The translations under genes and the position numbers were made by a program. From Helianthus annuus (Eukaryota > Streptophyta > Magnoliopsida > Asterales > Asteraceae), in NCBI RefSeq assembly GCF_002127325.2, contig NC_035433.2:92582033-92646032 (forward strand): a stretch of DNA of 64,000 nt, read 5' to 3'. Below are positions 45,888 to 59,293 of the stretch, piece by piece. Under the pieces are notes generated by a model. The model had not been told where the DNA came from. It saw only the letters and a program-made list of their open reading frames with translations, and searched no databases. Every line of letters starts with the position of its first letter. Position 1 is the first letter of the stretch.

Positions 45888-47241
45888 TGTCACACCCCTT
45901 TCTAAGGCGAAAGCATGAGGTGTGATCCTGAAAGGTTCTCATTGCATACGAATGGTAAACATACTACATGCTCGTAAAATGACTCCAAATGCCACTAACA
46001 TTACATAACTAAAAACATAACATAGGTTAAGCGTTTACATCACAAGACAACATATTGTCTGAAAGGTTTACAACTTTATTTAAAGACGAACATAAAGGAT
46101 TTGATTCTTATATCCTACGCAAGATGGAATATAGTAACCGAATCCTACAAAAACAGGCATCGAAGTCTTGACATGACATGACTAAAACAAAAGCGACATC
46201 TTGGAGCAAGAGTAAGACCGCGCGCACATCCACTTTAGTTACCTGAAATACATGTGACTTTTGGAAAAATCGTCAACATAATGTTGGTGTGAATTCATGC
46301 AGTTTTTGTATTGAATGTTTATATACTTGAATGAAAACATGGTATGTAATTTGTATGAAATAAGTATTTCTGCAAATGTAAGGAATACGAGATCGCTAAT
46401 GGTTAGCTATGCCATTAACATATGTCACGACATAGGAAGCCACCAACCCTAGGCATTTTTGTCGATATCGACTGAGACACAAAAGCACTCATTGGTAGAA
46501 GTAGGCCAAGAGTGGGGTTGCCCGAAACCCATTAGATCAAACCCTTCTGTTCCGCGGTCTAAATGTATACGTTGATTAATGGTGCTTATGGTACCCAATT
46601 CGTCATGTGATCAATGTGTCATTCCTTAGTTTTTGAAATCAACATACCATAACACATGTATTTTCCCCAAGTTTAGAAAACAAGTAAAAGTTTAAAAGTG
46701 GGGAAATGAACTCACAACTTTGCGTTTCCTGCGTCGTAAACTTCACCGGTAGCGTCGTGACTTATACGGGTTCTATTAATGTTAGTCACTAGACTTGTAT
46801 CACACAAGTACAAGTCACCATCTTTTGTTTATGTATATGTTCTTTGTATGTTCATTCTTAGTGAGGGTCGTGCCCTTGTTTGTTGGGTCTTGCCCGTACG
46901 TTGTGTCGTGCACTTTTGAGTATGTATTGTAAATATATATTTCACTCTTAAAATATATATTTGTTTATAAGTCTTTTTGTCAAGGTAATAAGTGTTAAAA
47001 ATAATTTATATTTTTACTTTCCATGTAGGTCACTTATATTATTTTCTAAAAATAAATATAAGTATTTTCATGAAACAATATTTTCAATATTATTTTGGTA
47101 CAAGTATTCTTAGGAAAGTATACTTGTACTTTATGTAAATACTTGTGTATTTTGTATTTTTCACCAAGAATCAATACTTTGATTTTTATTACTTTCCAGA
47201 ATTATATTTGTTAAAAATAAAATATTTTTAAGACTTGTATG

Positions 47242-47277
<36 letters not shown>

Positions 47278-47535
47278 ATACTATAAAATATATATATATA
47301 TGGTTATTTCTTATATTCACCCGACTTTTACATAAATCCAATACTTGGTATAGATTATATATTTTTCCAAAACTGTATTTAAGTCTACAAATGTCCAAGT
47401 TCAAAAATATGTTATGGAATATATTTTTGTAAATATATTTTCTTGTATTTGTTCATGTGCTTCTTATGTATTCTCATGTATTTTGTATGTGTATTTTTGT
47501 ACTCATACTCCTTGGGAGTATTAAGTGTATTTTCA

Positions 47536-50500
47536 TGTGACACCTGTGTCACTTCAACCATCAAACAAACGCCAAACCAATGAAATATAGTATTTCATAC
47601 TTTGGACTTGTATAAATATGTGTATCGTTTGCACATATCAACTCTTGCTCAATTTAAAACTCTACATCGCTTTCTAGAGAATTATACGCAAACTGGTGCG
47701 TAAACGTACTCAGTTTAATGCGACAAATACTCCGGAACATCTACATATACTCAACATACCTTAAATAACCCTTACATAACTTAGAAATAAGTTTTGAAGG
47801 CTTTGGTATGGCAAAAACAAGATTAATTCGCTTACAAGGACTAAACTTGACAAACTGTGAAAGTATGCCAATTCGAACTGTAACGAACATTCCGGAACAT
47901 GTCCATAAGTTAAACATACCATAAATACCCTTTACATAGCTTATAAATAGGCTTTGAGAGGTTTGGTATGCTAAAACAAACTTTTGGATCATTCAGGGAC
48001 TAAAAGTGTCAAAAAGTGCACAAGTTTGCACTTTCGCGCATAACTTACGTTCTAAATACATCCGGACATCCAAAACTTTATGTAAGCATCCTTATATTAT
48101 GCCTTAGTGTTTGGCATGAGAAAAATCCATTCGTCGCGTCATTTGGATCATTCTTCGCACTTATGCGCATTCCGTCGTAATTAACCGAACATCGCGAACG
48201 TACGGCCAAACGAACCAACATCCGGAACATTTTTGAGCATGTTTCATGTCCACAATGTTTAGGCATCATTTTAGGGCCTTAAAGTTGGCTTTACAGGCCT
48301 TAGAAGTGTCGGAAATGGCTTAAACACGCAACAGGGACCAAAACTGCCAATTCTGAAACTTTGTGCAGATCAGACATAGCCAGGCGGCCCGCCTGAGTTT
48401 TGTCAGATCCTGATGCGGGCCGCATGGCCCCTTCAGTAACAAACTTTTTGTCTTTCTTGCAAATCTGGCCTTTCAAACACACCAAAGGGCAATGCCCTTT
48501 CACCATTTCAGGAGCTAAGGGTCATTTTGAGCCACCACAACATTGTGACAAGTGTACGCTTAAGATCGTGGCATGATATTCAAGAAACGATCCTAACGGC
48601 TCTACTTTTCCTATAAATACCCCCCCCCCCCCCTTTGGTGTAAAACCCACAAAAATCTGATCAAAATGCTCTAAGTTGATGCCATTGCCTCATACCTGAG
48701 CTCTTTGATCTAGATTAGCATTTGGGGACCCTCCGTAAGTATTCTTTCGTTCTTTTATTCGCTTTTCGAGTTCGAAAGTCAACGTTTTGTTGACTTTCTG
48801 CATTGACCAGCCTATGGTCAACACGAAATTCATTGGAACTTCATAACGTGAGTGTGATCACGATGGTTATAGTCCATGGCGACTATACCTACTGATTACC
48901 ACGTTATCTAGGCTCAGTGACGAGTCGTAGTTTCGGCCAAAATGTGCATTCTTGCATATTTTGTAACCAAACTACTCGTGAGCATCAAAGCCGTTTCTTT
49001 TAATGCCAAACCTGTTTTCTAAACTTAGTCAAGCATGTTCTAACATGCTTAGCTCGTCACTTTTAGTATAGTGCTTATATAGGGTCGTAAGGTAAGCGAT
49101 CTAAACCATCGCTTATACTTTCGAACCCGACCCATTTGGTCGATCATTAGGTTCCGACCAAACACATTAGGTGACCATAGCTATAACCTTCCAAGGTTAT
49201 ACCTTGTGGTCACGATGTTAGGCGTTCCAAACGCGTTCTACGCGAACGACGCGTTAAGGTAGCATAAGCTACCTAAACGGGTCGTGATGGGCCGTAAGCA
49301 CTTAGGTTAGGTTTCATTTTAGTATGTAGGCTTTGGTAAACCATATTACACGAGTTTCCATACTCGTTTGGTTTACGAACCCGCATACTATCCGATCCTT
49401 CCGATTTTGGTCCGGTATATTAATATAGCTACCTACTAGGTGCCGTTTGATATCCCGTGATCTCTAGCATTGTATGATTATTACACAAGGAATTCAAAGC
49501 AGTCTCAGGTGAGTACATTGAACCCCTCTTTTACTGTTTTCCAAACTGTTTTGGGGTGAAACACATGTGCCTACCTGTACTTTCATGCTTTCCTGTTTTC
49601 ACATCATATACCTGCTATGTTCGTTAGTACATTATAGTACATGATTTCATTACATTTCATGCTATGTATGCCCATTGTGTGCGTACTTAGTACATTGCTT
49701 TACATTACATTTCATGTATGCCCATTGTGTGCGTACTTAGTACATTGCTTTACATTACATTTCATGCTATGTATGCCCATTATGTGTGTACTTAGTACAT
49801 TGTTTTACATTACATTTCATGCTATGTATGCCCATTGTGTGCGTACTTAGTACATTGGTTCACATTACATTTCATGCTATTTATGCCCATTGTGTGCATA
49901 CCTAGTACAATTGTTTACATCACATGCCTTCATTTTGGTACAACATTTGGTTTGTTTAACATGGAACAATACATTCATTAACATTAGCTACGCCGTTCGT
50001 TAGTAGGTAGTGGTACCATAGGAATTGACAACTCCCGTTCCTGAAATCCTGGGTTTGTTTGGATTGGAAGGAATGACCGAATTCGATATACATAACTTAG
50101 ATAAACCATTAATTCGTTTAAGGGTTTATCGCCACAGTCTCAAGGCTTGGATGTATGCATATTTTACAATACCGCACAAATGTTAATATCAGTAGAGCAT
50201 GCATTGTTCCACAAAACATAACGTTGATTTAAACCATGTTTTACTTCAACACCTTGTTTTGTGCATTTTACATATGGTTGAGTTGATACATCTCGCTTAC
50301 CATACAAGATATATTTTGGGGTACACATTACATTATCTACATTGAACATGAACATTTTGACATTGATATACATACTTGGTGGTTTACATTGAACATAGAC
50401 ATTTCGACATGGTTTACACAATAGCACTTGACATTTGGTTTATACATGAACAATTTACATGGTGGTTGGTTTGGGTAAATGGTTGGAGTAACGTGGCGTA

Positions 50501-51142
50501 TGTAATATGATACAAACATGGTGGATACGCCGCTGGTACTTCCTATATATAAATGCTTGTATAGTATTACATATCGTAGCATTATCCAAGTCATTTCAGT
50601 TTAGATACATTACATTTTACACAAATAACATATTCTTCACAAGACATTGTTTTACAAACGACTTATCTTATACAAACTCATTTTACTTGGTTATTCATTT
50701 AACCATACAGTGTTCTCTTATTTATACATATCATCTGATCATATCGTTTTTCCAAATGATTTACAAGACAAAGCAAATTACAAGGTTCATGACTAAACAT
50801 TTTCTCAAACATAAGTCATGAATTCCGTTTTCACAAAACTAATGTATCTCACAGGCATTTTTATGCTGACGTACCTATTTTCACATGTGTTTTAAGGAGA
50901 TGATGCATAGGACTTATCAAGATATACTTAGGTGGACCTGTGCCTTAGTGACTTAAAACGAGACAAGCACTAGTTAATTTATGTTATGTACTATTTGGTT
51001 CTTGTTTAAACAATGTAAACTTTCATGTTTGATCAATAAAACGGAACTTCAATTGCCATGGATTTGAAACAATTAATTCTGTCCACAACACTCCCCGGTG
51101 TTTCCGCCGCGGTTGCACGTTATACGCGGCCGGGGTGTGACA
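47536..51142 (+). mobile_element. Solo LTR H inside G
   Basis: TSD TTTCA (47531-47535 and 51143-51147); 3607 bp from TGTGACACCTG to CGGGGTGTGACA. TATAAATA at 48612-48619 is followed by a C-run (48621-48633). Putative intron 49509-50896 (donor CTCAG|GTGAGTACAT, acceptor GTGTTTTAAG|GAGA). GC-rich palindromes at 48381-48395 and 48413-48425. No coding frame. Same family and strand as I. Confidence 0.85.
49636..49915 (+). repeat. 57-bp tandem repeat in H
   Basis: About five units built on TTTACATTACATTTCATGC, TATGCCCATTGTGTGCG and TACTTAGTACATTG; one unit lacks a 5-bp GCTAT. The array lies inside the putative intron and is absent from I, so it expanded after the two copies diverged. It is not a CRISPR array: there are no unique spacers. 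Confidence 0.85.
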
Positions 51143-53328
51143 TTTCAAGTTCCTAATACACTACTACATATAATACACACAATATACACTTAGCACAAAC
51201 TTTGGTGATCAATAAATATATATATATTCTCCTTAAAAATATACATACTTAATATCAATTTTTATCTTTGAGAAATCATCATTTCTTAACTTGAAATTTT
51301 CACAAAAAAAATTAGGGAAACCTTGGTAAATATTTTTAGGTGAATTTTTCGGGAATAAGTTTCACCAAAATTTATATTTTCTAAGTGTCAAAATTTTATA
51401 AAAATTTTGACATGGTTTCCCCTAATAAAAAGGTTTCCCATGTTTTCAAAACATGTGTTTATTTTCTTTTCAACATCAAAACAATTTTCCAGCAATAATC
51501 ATCAATATCATACACTAATTTTTCCATATGAAATGTGTAGTCTTTTAGATCTACACTTAACACATTATGATCCTTCCAAAAATAAGTGTTCCTGTGATTT
51601 TTAAACAAACTTTTATAAGACTTTATTTTACTAACCAACTCATCCATGAGTTTAATGGTTTCAAAGTTTGTAAATCAAGTTTCTAAAACCACTTATGTTT
51701 ATTAGAAAGATCATTGTTTTTAATCTCATGTCTAACCATGGATCTTTCAAGATCCATGCTTAATAACTCTAGATCTTTCAAAAATAAGCTTTATGTTAAA
51801 TTTTTTAACAAACTTTCCATGAGATTTAGTTTCAAAAATTAGTTCTACACACACTTTATTACTTCAAAAGTACAAGATTATACATAGAAATTCTTATTTC
51901 AAGTTCACATTATGCTTCATATGTTCACCTTCAAGTTTAACCATGGATCCTTCAAGATCCATGCTTAAACTTGGTAGATCTAAGCTTTAACATACTAGAT
52001 CTAAACATAAGCACGAGATATAACATCAACAACATCAATACATACATCAAAAATTCATGTAACCTATTTTCTTCAAGAATATGTTAGATCTTCTCATTTT
52101 TAACATTAGAAGTTAAGTTGGTTAGATGGTGAATCTTGTACATAACATAAACATGACTTAAATTAGTGATCAAGAAGCTTACTACTAGCTCTAATGGCTA
52201 GGGAAGTGGCACAAGAATGAAGAAGATGATCAAGGAAGGAAATGAGAGGTTAAAAGCTCCACAAGGTGGTCCTTCTAGTTCTAGCACCATACACCTTCCT
52301 AAGTGGCCTCCATACACCTCTAGATCACCTTAGATTGAATGATTGAAGCTTGAAAATGGATGTGCAAGTGTGTGTGTGTTGAGCCGTGAGCAAAGAAGCA
52401 AGGGAAGAGGAAGATGATGAAGTGAATGAGAATGGGTGATTAGTTTAAGATTTTATAAAGATTTTCCATATCTCTCATGGTATATTTGTTAGAATATTCC
52501 CCAACATGGTATCTAATAAAATTAAATGAAATCAATTAAGATCCTTAGGTGGGACCCTTGTCCCAACCGTCCAAAGAGAAAAGGGGGGGGGGTAAAGTGT
52601 AATTTTTGAGAAGTTGAAGGTTTATAGTGCAAATGAGGGGGTTTAAGTATCTTTAAGTGTGTTTAGGTGTTTTTATGATTTTTAAGGTGTTCTAACATCA
52701 ATACTAGTTTAATATCATAAAAACATTACTTCTAGTCAAATTTTGATGTCCCGGTTATTGTCCGGTTGTTCGGTTCGTTACGGTTCGTTAAAGTGGTGAA
52801 ATACGCAGTTTCACTAAGTATGAAGCACTTTTGTGGCAATTTTAATTCCCGACACTTTGTAAGTTATTTTGGGAATTAAAACATAAATTCTACATGATAA
52901 TAATGTGCTTAAAAGCTGATTATAGCTGAATTGTTGCTAAATTATGCTGATTTCAGCATTTTAGATATGTTTCGGGTGCTTTTCAGTGCATAGTTTAGGT
53001 TCCAGAAAGTTTATATGTTAACCCTTGTATCCACACTTGGGTTTTAATGTATTTTAGATGTTGGACCTACTCCTAGGCCCTAATTCAATTGTCTAATTAT
53101 TTTCTGCAAAACTGCTAACACAGTGTGTCTTACCGGTGAGCTTACTAGTCTTTCTGGCGCAACGCTTAAAGAAATGCATAAAGCAATGTTTGAAGTATAA
53201 AACGTGCATGAATTCGTATGTATAGCATGTAATCAGACAATGTTGACATTTAAGCACATAATTGCAGATATTAAATAATAATTAAACTGTACGGAAATTA
53301 CCGGTTTTTGGCCAGTTGTCACAGTAAC

Positions 53329-54342
53329 AGTACCAAAGAGCTATAGGATGCACTGAAAGAGCAGTTCAGTGGAACAGAAGAGGTTATCAAAATAACAGGG
53401 AGGTTTTGAATCAGCAGTATGAAACCTTTTGTCATGTTAAAGGAGAGTCTCTAACCCAACAGTTTGAAAGATTTAACTGTCTCATTAGTGAACTTAAACT
53501 GGTTAATGTTGAATTTGCAAAGTCCACTTTAAATAGTAGGTTTCTAAGGTCATTACCAGACAAATGGGACATAATAGCTTTGTAACAAGAAATTCTGCGG
53601 GTTTTAAAGAGCTAAGGTTGACCCAACTTCATGGTCGACTCCTCACCTATGAGAGAGAGTTGAACCAGAAAAAGAACTTACAGGAATCTGGGAAGGTTGC
53701 TGATGATTACACCTCTGGTAACACAGCACTTCTAGGTCAAGAAGAATCTGGTGGTAGTAAGGATCAGAGTTATGATCATTATATTGACATAACTTCTGGT
53801 GGAGCTTTTAACAACACTAATTCTTACTCACCCAACTATGCTTTTACAGCAAGTGGGGAAAACCATAATTCTGACAACTTATCCTTTGAGCTCAATGACC
53901 TCCAGCACTTTGATCCCACTGATCTGGAAGAAATGGACATTTTGCACCAATTGGCACTGCTGAGTGTAAGAAAAAGCAAGTTTTATAAGAGAACAGGAAG
54001 AAAATTTCCAGGGTTACATGGGAATCTAAAAGTGGGGTTGGATAAATCAAAAATTAAGTGCTACAAGTGTAACAGGCTAGGACACTTTGCTAGAGAATGT
54101 AGAAGTCAAAATAATGGACCAATCATCACACATCCTAGCCCTAGACCTCAAAACACACAAAACACTGTGCACTATTCCCAATATACCCCTGCAGCTCATG
54201 TAAACACTGCTCATTATGCACACCCTGTAACAACTATTCCAGTGCAATATGTTCAAACCCCTGTTTCACAAATTCAGTATGTCCAAGCCCCAGTCTTTTA
54301 GGTTCAAGTGCAACAACCTGCACCACAACATGCTACACAAAC
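53329..54342 (+). pseudogene. gag of copia B, middle part
   Basis: Resumes the capsid after G (STKEL-stop-DALKEQFSG; the TAG stands where Trp is expected), then FERFNCLISELKLVN and SLPDKWDIIAL. A frameshift follows near 53585. A zinc knuckle CYKCNRLGHFARECRS lies near 54058-54105, then a Pro/Gln/Tyr-rich tail (QYVQTPVSQIQYVQ). Cut by solo LTR I at 54347. Confidence 0.85.
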
Positions 54343-54347
54343 ATCTG

Positions 54348-57300
54348 TGTGACACCTGTGTCACTTCAACCATCATACAAATACCAAACCAATGAAATAT
54401 TGCGTTTCATACTTGGGATTTGTATAAATATATGTATCGTTTGCACATATCAATTCTTGTTCGATTTCGAGCTCTAAATCGCTTTCTGGAAGGTTATACG
54501 CGAACTGATGCGTAAATATAACCAGTTTAATGCAACAAACACTCCGGAACAGTGACATAGGCTTAACATACCTTAAATAACCTTTACATAACTTAGAAAT
54601 AAGTTTTGGATGGTTTGGTGTGTTGAAATCAAGTTTATTCGATCGCAGGGACTATTTGTGTCAAACTGCGAAAGTATGTCGATTCGTGTGGTAACGAACA
54701 TTCCGTAACTTGATCATAAGTTAAACATACCATAAATACCCTTTACATAGCTTAGAAATAGGCTTTGAGGGGTTCGGTATGCTAAAACAAACTTTATTGG
54801 TCAATAGGAACTAAAAGCGTCAAAAAGTGCATAAGTTTGCATTTTCGCGCATATCTTACGTTCTGAATATATCCGGACGCCCCAAAATTTATGTAATCAT
54901 TAAAATATTTTATTTTAGTGGTTGGCTTGATAAAATTCCATTCTTCGAGTGATTTGGATCGTTTTTCGCATCAATTCGTGTTTCGTCGTAATTAACCGAA
55001 TAACGTGATCGTACGGCCAAACGAACCGACATCCGACATATTTTTGAGCATGTTTCATGTCCACTATGCTTAGGCATCATTGTAGAGCCTTGAAAATGGT
55101 TTAACGGGCTTTAAAAGTGTCAAAAATGGACTTAATTGCATTCAGGGACCAATTCTGTCATTTCTGCCAAACTTAGACCACGCGGGCCGTGTAAGCCTAT
55201 ACTGGCTTTTACGCGGGGCGTGTAAAACCTGTAGAACAGCCAAAACAAGTTGTTTCAACAGCAGTTGGGTTTTTCTTGTTTGCACCTGGTTTTTATCAAT
55301 ACTAGGGGCTATTTTGAGTGCCCTTGGTTTATTAAATCAGTGGGTATGATGTGTACGGTCCAGATTGAAGCACGGTTTTCGATAAACGATCATTGCTACC
55401 CAAAATCTATAAATACCCCACCCCCTTTATCTTCAAAACCCACATTTGATTCTGAAATTCTCTAAGTTGGAGTCCTTGTACTTCATACCTGAGAATTTAA
55501 GATCAAAACTTCACCGCTTGGACCTTTTGTAAGCTTCTTTCATTCTCTTATGCGTTTTTAAGCATGAAAGTCAAATAGTGTTTGACTTTCAGCTTTGACC
55601 AGTCAATGGTCAACATGAAGTTCGTATAAACTTCATAACGTGAGCATAATCATGATGGTTTTAGTCTCTTGTGGCTATACCTACTGATTACCACGTTATT
55701 TAGGCGTAGTGACGAGTCGTAGTTTCGGTCAAAATGCGTATTCTTGCGTATTTTGCAACCAAACTACTTTTAGGTATCAAGACCCTTTGTTTTGATACCA
55801 AACTTGTTTTCAAACCTCGTTAAACATGTTTAGCTCGTCACTTTAGGATTAGTGCTTATATAGGGTCGTAAGATAAGCGATCTAAACGATCGCTTAGACT
55901 TTCGAACCGACCCGTTTGGTCAATCATTAGGATTCGACCAAACATATTTTGTGACCATAATTGTATAGGGAATAACCTTCTGAGGTTATACCTTATGGTC
56001 ACTTCGTTTAAGTAGTTGTATGATAGATAGTTTATATGCCTTAGGTAAATGACCAAAATGTCCTTTTTACGCATAAATTCATTTTAAGCATATGTAACCT
56101 AAATTTTGGCATCTAAACTGATTAGGCAACATTATTAGACATGTTAAGGCATATAAACTTGTCATAGGACTAGTTAGGCGGTCCGAACGCGTTTTACGCG
56201 AACGACGCGTTAACGTAGCGTAAGCTACCTAAACGAGTCGTAATGGGTCGTAAGCACTTAGGTTAGGTTTTGTTTTAGAATGTAGGATTTGTTAAACCAT
56301 TTTACATGAGTCCCTACACTCATTTGGTTTATGAAACCTCATTTTATCCGATCCTCCGATTTAGGTCCGTTTATTAACGTAGTTACCTATATTAGGTGTC
56401 GTTTGATTTCCGTGATCCCTCTAGCTTTGCTTGGTTGTTAGTCATGACTTCTAAGCATCCTCAAGTGAGTACATAGTCCCCTCTTTTACTGTTTTTCAAT
56501 GTTTTTGGTGAAGCATGTGTACCTATTTGTTATGTTCATGATTTCAAAGTATAATTGATTATACATATTAGTATTTATCTTTTGACAAACTGAATGATTA
56601 TTTATGGTTTAAACACTGATTTTTCAAAGATTATAAAATTAATTGTTGAATTGTACTTATTTTAGGTTCACCAGACCGATTGGTAGTATGATATAGCGCT
56701 ATAGGATTTAACACCCCATTCCTGTTGTCATGGAATGTCAGAAACCGATATTTTATCCAAATAGGGATTGCCTTCGTGGTATTTCTATAGTCTCCTAGGT
56801 GTATTTTGATGCACTAAGGTTTGGTTGAATTCAAAAATCAAATTTTTATTGTATATTTTGTTATACTCCCAAAAGTATAGTTTGATATACTCTCATGTGT
56901 GATATTGTACAAAATAACATATATTTTGTTAATTACTAAAACATAGTTTGATATCTTATTTATAAAACCAAAGCATAGTTTAATATGTTATTTATAAAAC
57001 CAAAGTATACTTTTGATATACTACCAAAAACGATTATTTTGACGACTAAAGTATATTTAATATACTATTTGTTTAACCATTTTGGAACCGAAATATATTT
57101 TGATATATTACTTATTTGACTTTCTTAAAACCAAAGTATATTTTCATGTATACTACAAACCTTTTTGTAAAATATTGTTATACAAACTCATTTTACTTAA
57201 TTATTTATTTATACATCTTTCTTTTATATCATCTATTTTTCTATCACTTATTATATGATTTATAAAAGAAAACATTTTTAAAGTTCATGACTATTTTGTT

Positions 57301-57634
57301 AAAACATTCTTTTAAACTTACAAGTCATGAATCCTATTTTCAATAAAACCTATTTAACTCACAGGCTATGCTGACGTACCTATTTTTACACATGTTTCAG
57401 GTGCTGCTATGTGATGATTGTTGATACATGCTATACATAGGATGGACTCGTGCCTTAGCGACTTTAAAATTTGAAAGACAATATTTGTATTCATTTAATT
57501 TGTAATAAAACAACGAGTTCAATAATTCAATAAAACGAAATTATTTAATCCATGGTTGTGAAACAATGATTCTGTTACAACACTCCCCGATGTTTCCGCC
57601 ACGTTTTGTTGTTTTACGTGGTCGGGGTGTGACC
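54348..57634 (+). mobile_element. Solo LTR I, same family as H
   Basis: TSD ATCTG (54343-54347 and 57635-57639); 3287 bp, starting TGTGACACCTGTGTCAC. The last base appears mutated (GTGTGACC). TATAAATA at 55408-55415. Putative intron 56465-57400 (GTGAGTACAT...CATGTTTCAG). The palindrome ATAGCGCTAT at 56693-56702 is the one seen in E and F. An AT-rich stretch near 56860-57160 repeats AAAGTATA.TTTGATATACT words. No coding frame. Confidence 0.85.
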
Positions 57635-57639
57635 ATCTG

Positions 57640-58990
57640 CTCCAGCAAAGGCCAGTCAGCAAAGCTTCTTTACCCAAGGCTTTGTTGATTGGAGTAGCAT
57701 GCCTGATGAGTTATCTGATGAAAATTTTGCTCTATTTGCTAAGAATGATGCTCCTAGTGATGAATTTTGTTTTGCAACATTAGAGTAAATTCCAGAAGGG
57801 CTGGAAACTGAGGAGGTGGAATCCAGTGCTGAAATAGTGGATGAAGTTGTTGAAGCAGTGGTTACTGTTGTTGTTGGTGAACAGCTATTAGAGAAGAAAC
57901 CTGAACCACTGTTAGAACCTCTTGCTGACCCATGGTGTGTTAATGAAGTAGAGAAGGACACCAGTGCTTGTGAAAATGTCTGTGACTGTGCCATGATGGT
58001 TGCAGCTAAGGTATCACCTCAGTCTCGAAAAACCTATGTTCAGACAAATGCATCATAGCATTTGCAAATGTTAAAGAGGATAATGAAAACCTTAGGGATA
58101 AAATTTTGAAAGATGAAGTACAATTTGAAAAGTCTGTTATAGAACTGAAAAACAAATTGTATGAAAAGGATAATGAGATCTGCAGTCTTAAACATGAACA
58201 CAGCATAACCAAGGATCAACTCCAAGCCATGATAGAAAAATATCAAGCTTGTAAAAAGGAGTTGGAATCTACCCAAATCACTTGTGAGAAATGGGTGGAA
58301 TCCTACAAAGGTTATGAAGTGATGTTAGAGAAATAGATCAAAAGCAATGTAAAATTTGGCATAGGTTTCAGGAAAAATGACCAAGTTGAAAACACTGTTG
58401 TAAATGAGTCTGGTTCTGTTGAGATAATACCAATAAACAAGGATGGTCAAGAAATAAAAATAACTGATAAAAATGGTAACAAAATCATTTTGAAAAGGCC
58501 AGAGGGGTCATCAACCTTTGAGGAGATTGAAAAATATCAATTCAAACCCACCTGGTCAGATGAGTGTGACATCCTTGAGAATTTTAAACCAATGGATTTT
58601 TCCACAGTTGAGGGTGTGAAAGCACCTAAGGCTAAGATCATTCCTCTTAAAGACATCCCAATAGAAGGCTAAGAGATATTCAAGTGACAGATGCACCTCC
58701 TGCCAACCAATTCCAAAGAGAAAAAGGTCAACCTCATGCCAAAGGGTCCCACGTGTTTATGAGGCTTACAAAAGGCCTTCTAAACCAAAAGTGAACAGGC
58801 ATCGTTTTGGATTTCAACACCTGACAGGAAATGGTCCACCATAGTGGTTAGAGAAAAATGCTTTAAAAACTATTCAAACCCCTGAGCTAACCACTGTCCA
58901 TATTCCTGGACTTGATACGGACTCTGTTGTGACCCCATCCAAAGCCTTATTGGCTTTGGAGACCCTCCTGAACTAATTGTTTATTTGATG
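57640..58990 (+). pseudogene. gag C-terminal region of copia B
   Basis: Continues Gag after I: FTQGFVDWSSMPDELSDENFALFAKND, an acidic Glu/Val-rich part, then a coiled coil (VIELKNKLYEKDNEICSLKHE, about 58130-58330) and the PTWSDECDILENF segment near 58548, a region typical of the long Gag of SIRE-type elements. Stops at 57786 and 58336 and frameshifts near 58060 and 58675. Not functional. Confidence 0.75.
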
Positions 58991-59290
58991 TGCAGGGAGC
59001 TTCTGCATGCTTTGATAGTCTTTGGTATATAGATATGGAGGCTCCAGGCACATGACTGGATGTAGGGCCCTACTCAAAGAATTAAAAAATCATGGAGGGG
59101 TGATATATCTTTTGGTAACAATTTTAAGGGAAAGGTGTTGGGGTCTGGAACAGTTGAGTCAGGAAAAAACAAGTTTGAAAATGTCAATCTTATTGACAAT
59201 CTAAAGTTCAACCTCCTTAGTGTTTCACAAATGAGTGACAAAGGCTATGGGTCATTCTTTACTAAGGAGAGTTGCTAGATTGTTGGACCA
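58991..59290 (+). pseudogene. Protease of copia B, decayed
   Basis: SLWYIDMEAPGT... stands where functional copies have a WYIDSGCSRHMTG-type site, so the DSG catalytic triad is lost. Later VESGKNKFENVNLIDNLKFNLLSVSQ (about 59152-59230) is the usual protease C-terminus. At least two frameshifts. Confidence 0.75.
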
Positions 59291-59293
59291 GAA

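Larger units (their letters stand above)
45888..53323 (-). mobile_element. Solo LTR G (gypsy type), split by H
   Basis: TSD GTAAC at 45883-45887 and 53324-53328. Without H it is about 3829 bp. Ends TGTCACACCCC...TTGTCACA read, in minus sense, TGTGACAACTGG...GGGGTGTGACA, as gypsy LTRs do here. A minus-strand TATA box lies at 52451-52457. There is no PBS, PPT or coding frame and no second copy, so this is a solo LTR, the product of LTR-LTR recombination. It includes an AT microsatellite near 47245-47300. A putative intron is at 46243-46715 on minus (donor GTGAGTTCA, acceptor TATTTCAG). Confidence 0.8.

Noticed and set aside
47235..47300. AT-run as a regulatory site
   Set aside because: A plain TA microsatellite; nothing else supports function.
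49636..49915. CRISPR-like array
   Set aside because: Units are contiguous tandem copies without unique spacers, in a plant retroelement.
47536..51142. H (and G, I) as DNA transposons with TGTGACACC/GGTGTGACA terminal inverted repeats
   Set aside because: Inverse ends are only a few bases long, as in LTRs; 5-bp TSDs, TG...CA ends and a TATA box fit solo LTRs better. No transposase is seen.
45888..53323. G and H as the two LTRs of one element
   Set aside because: They are different sequences on opposite strands, and each has its own TSD.
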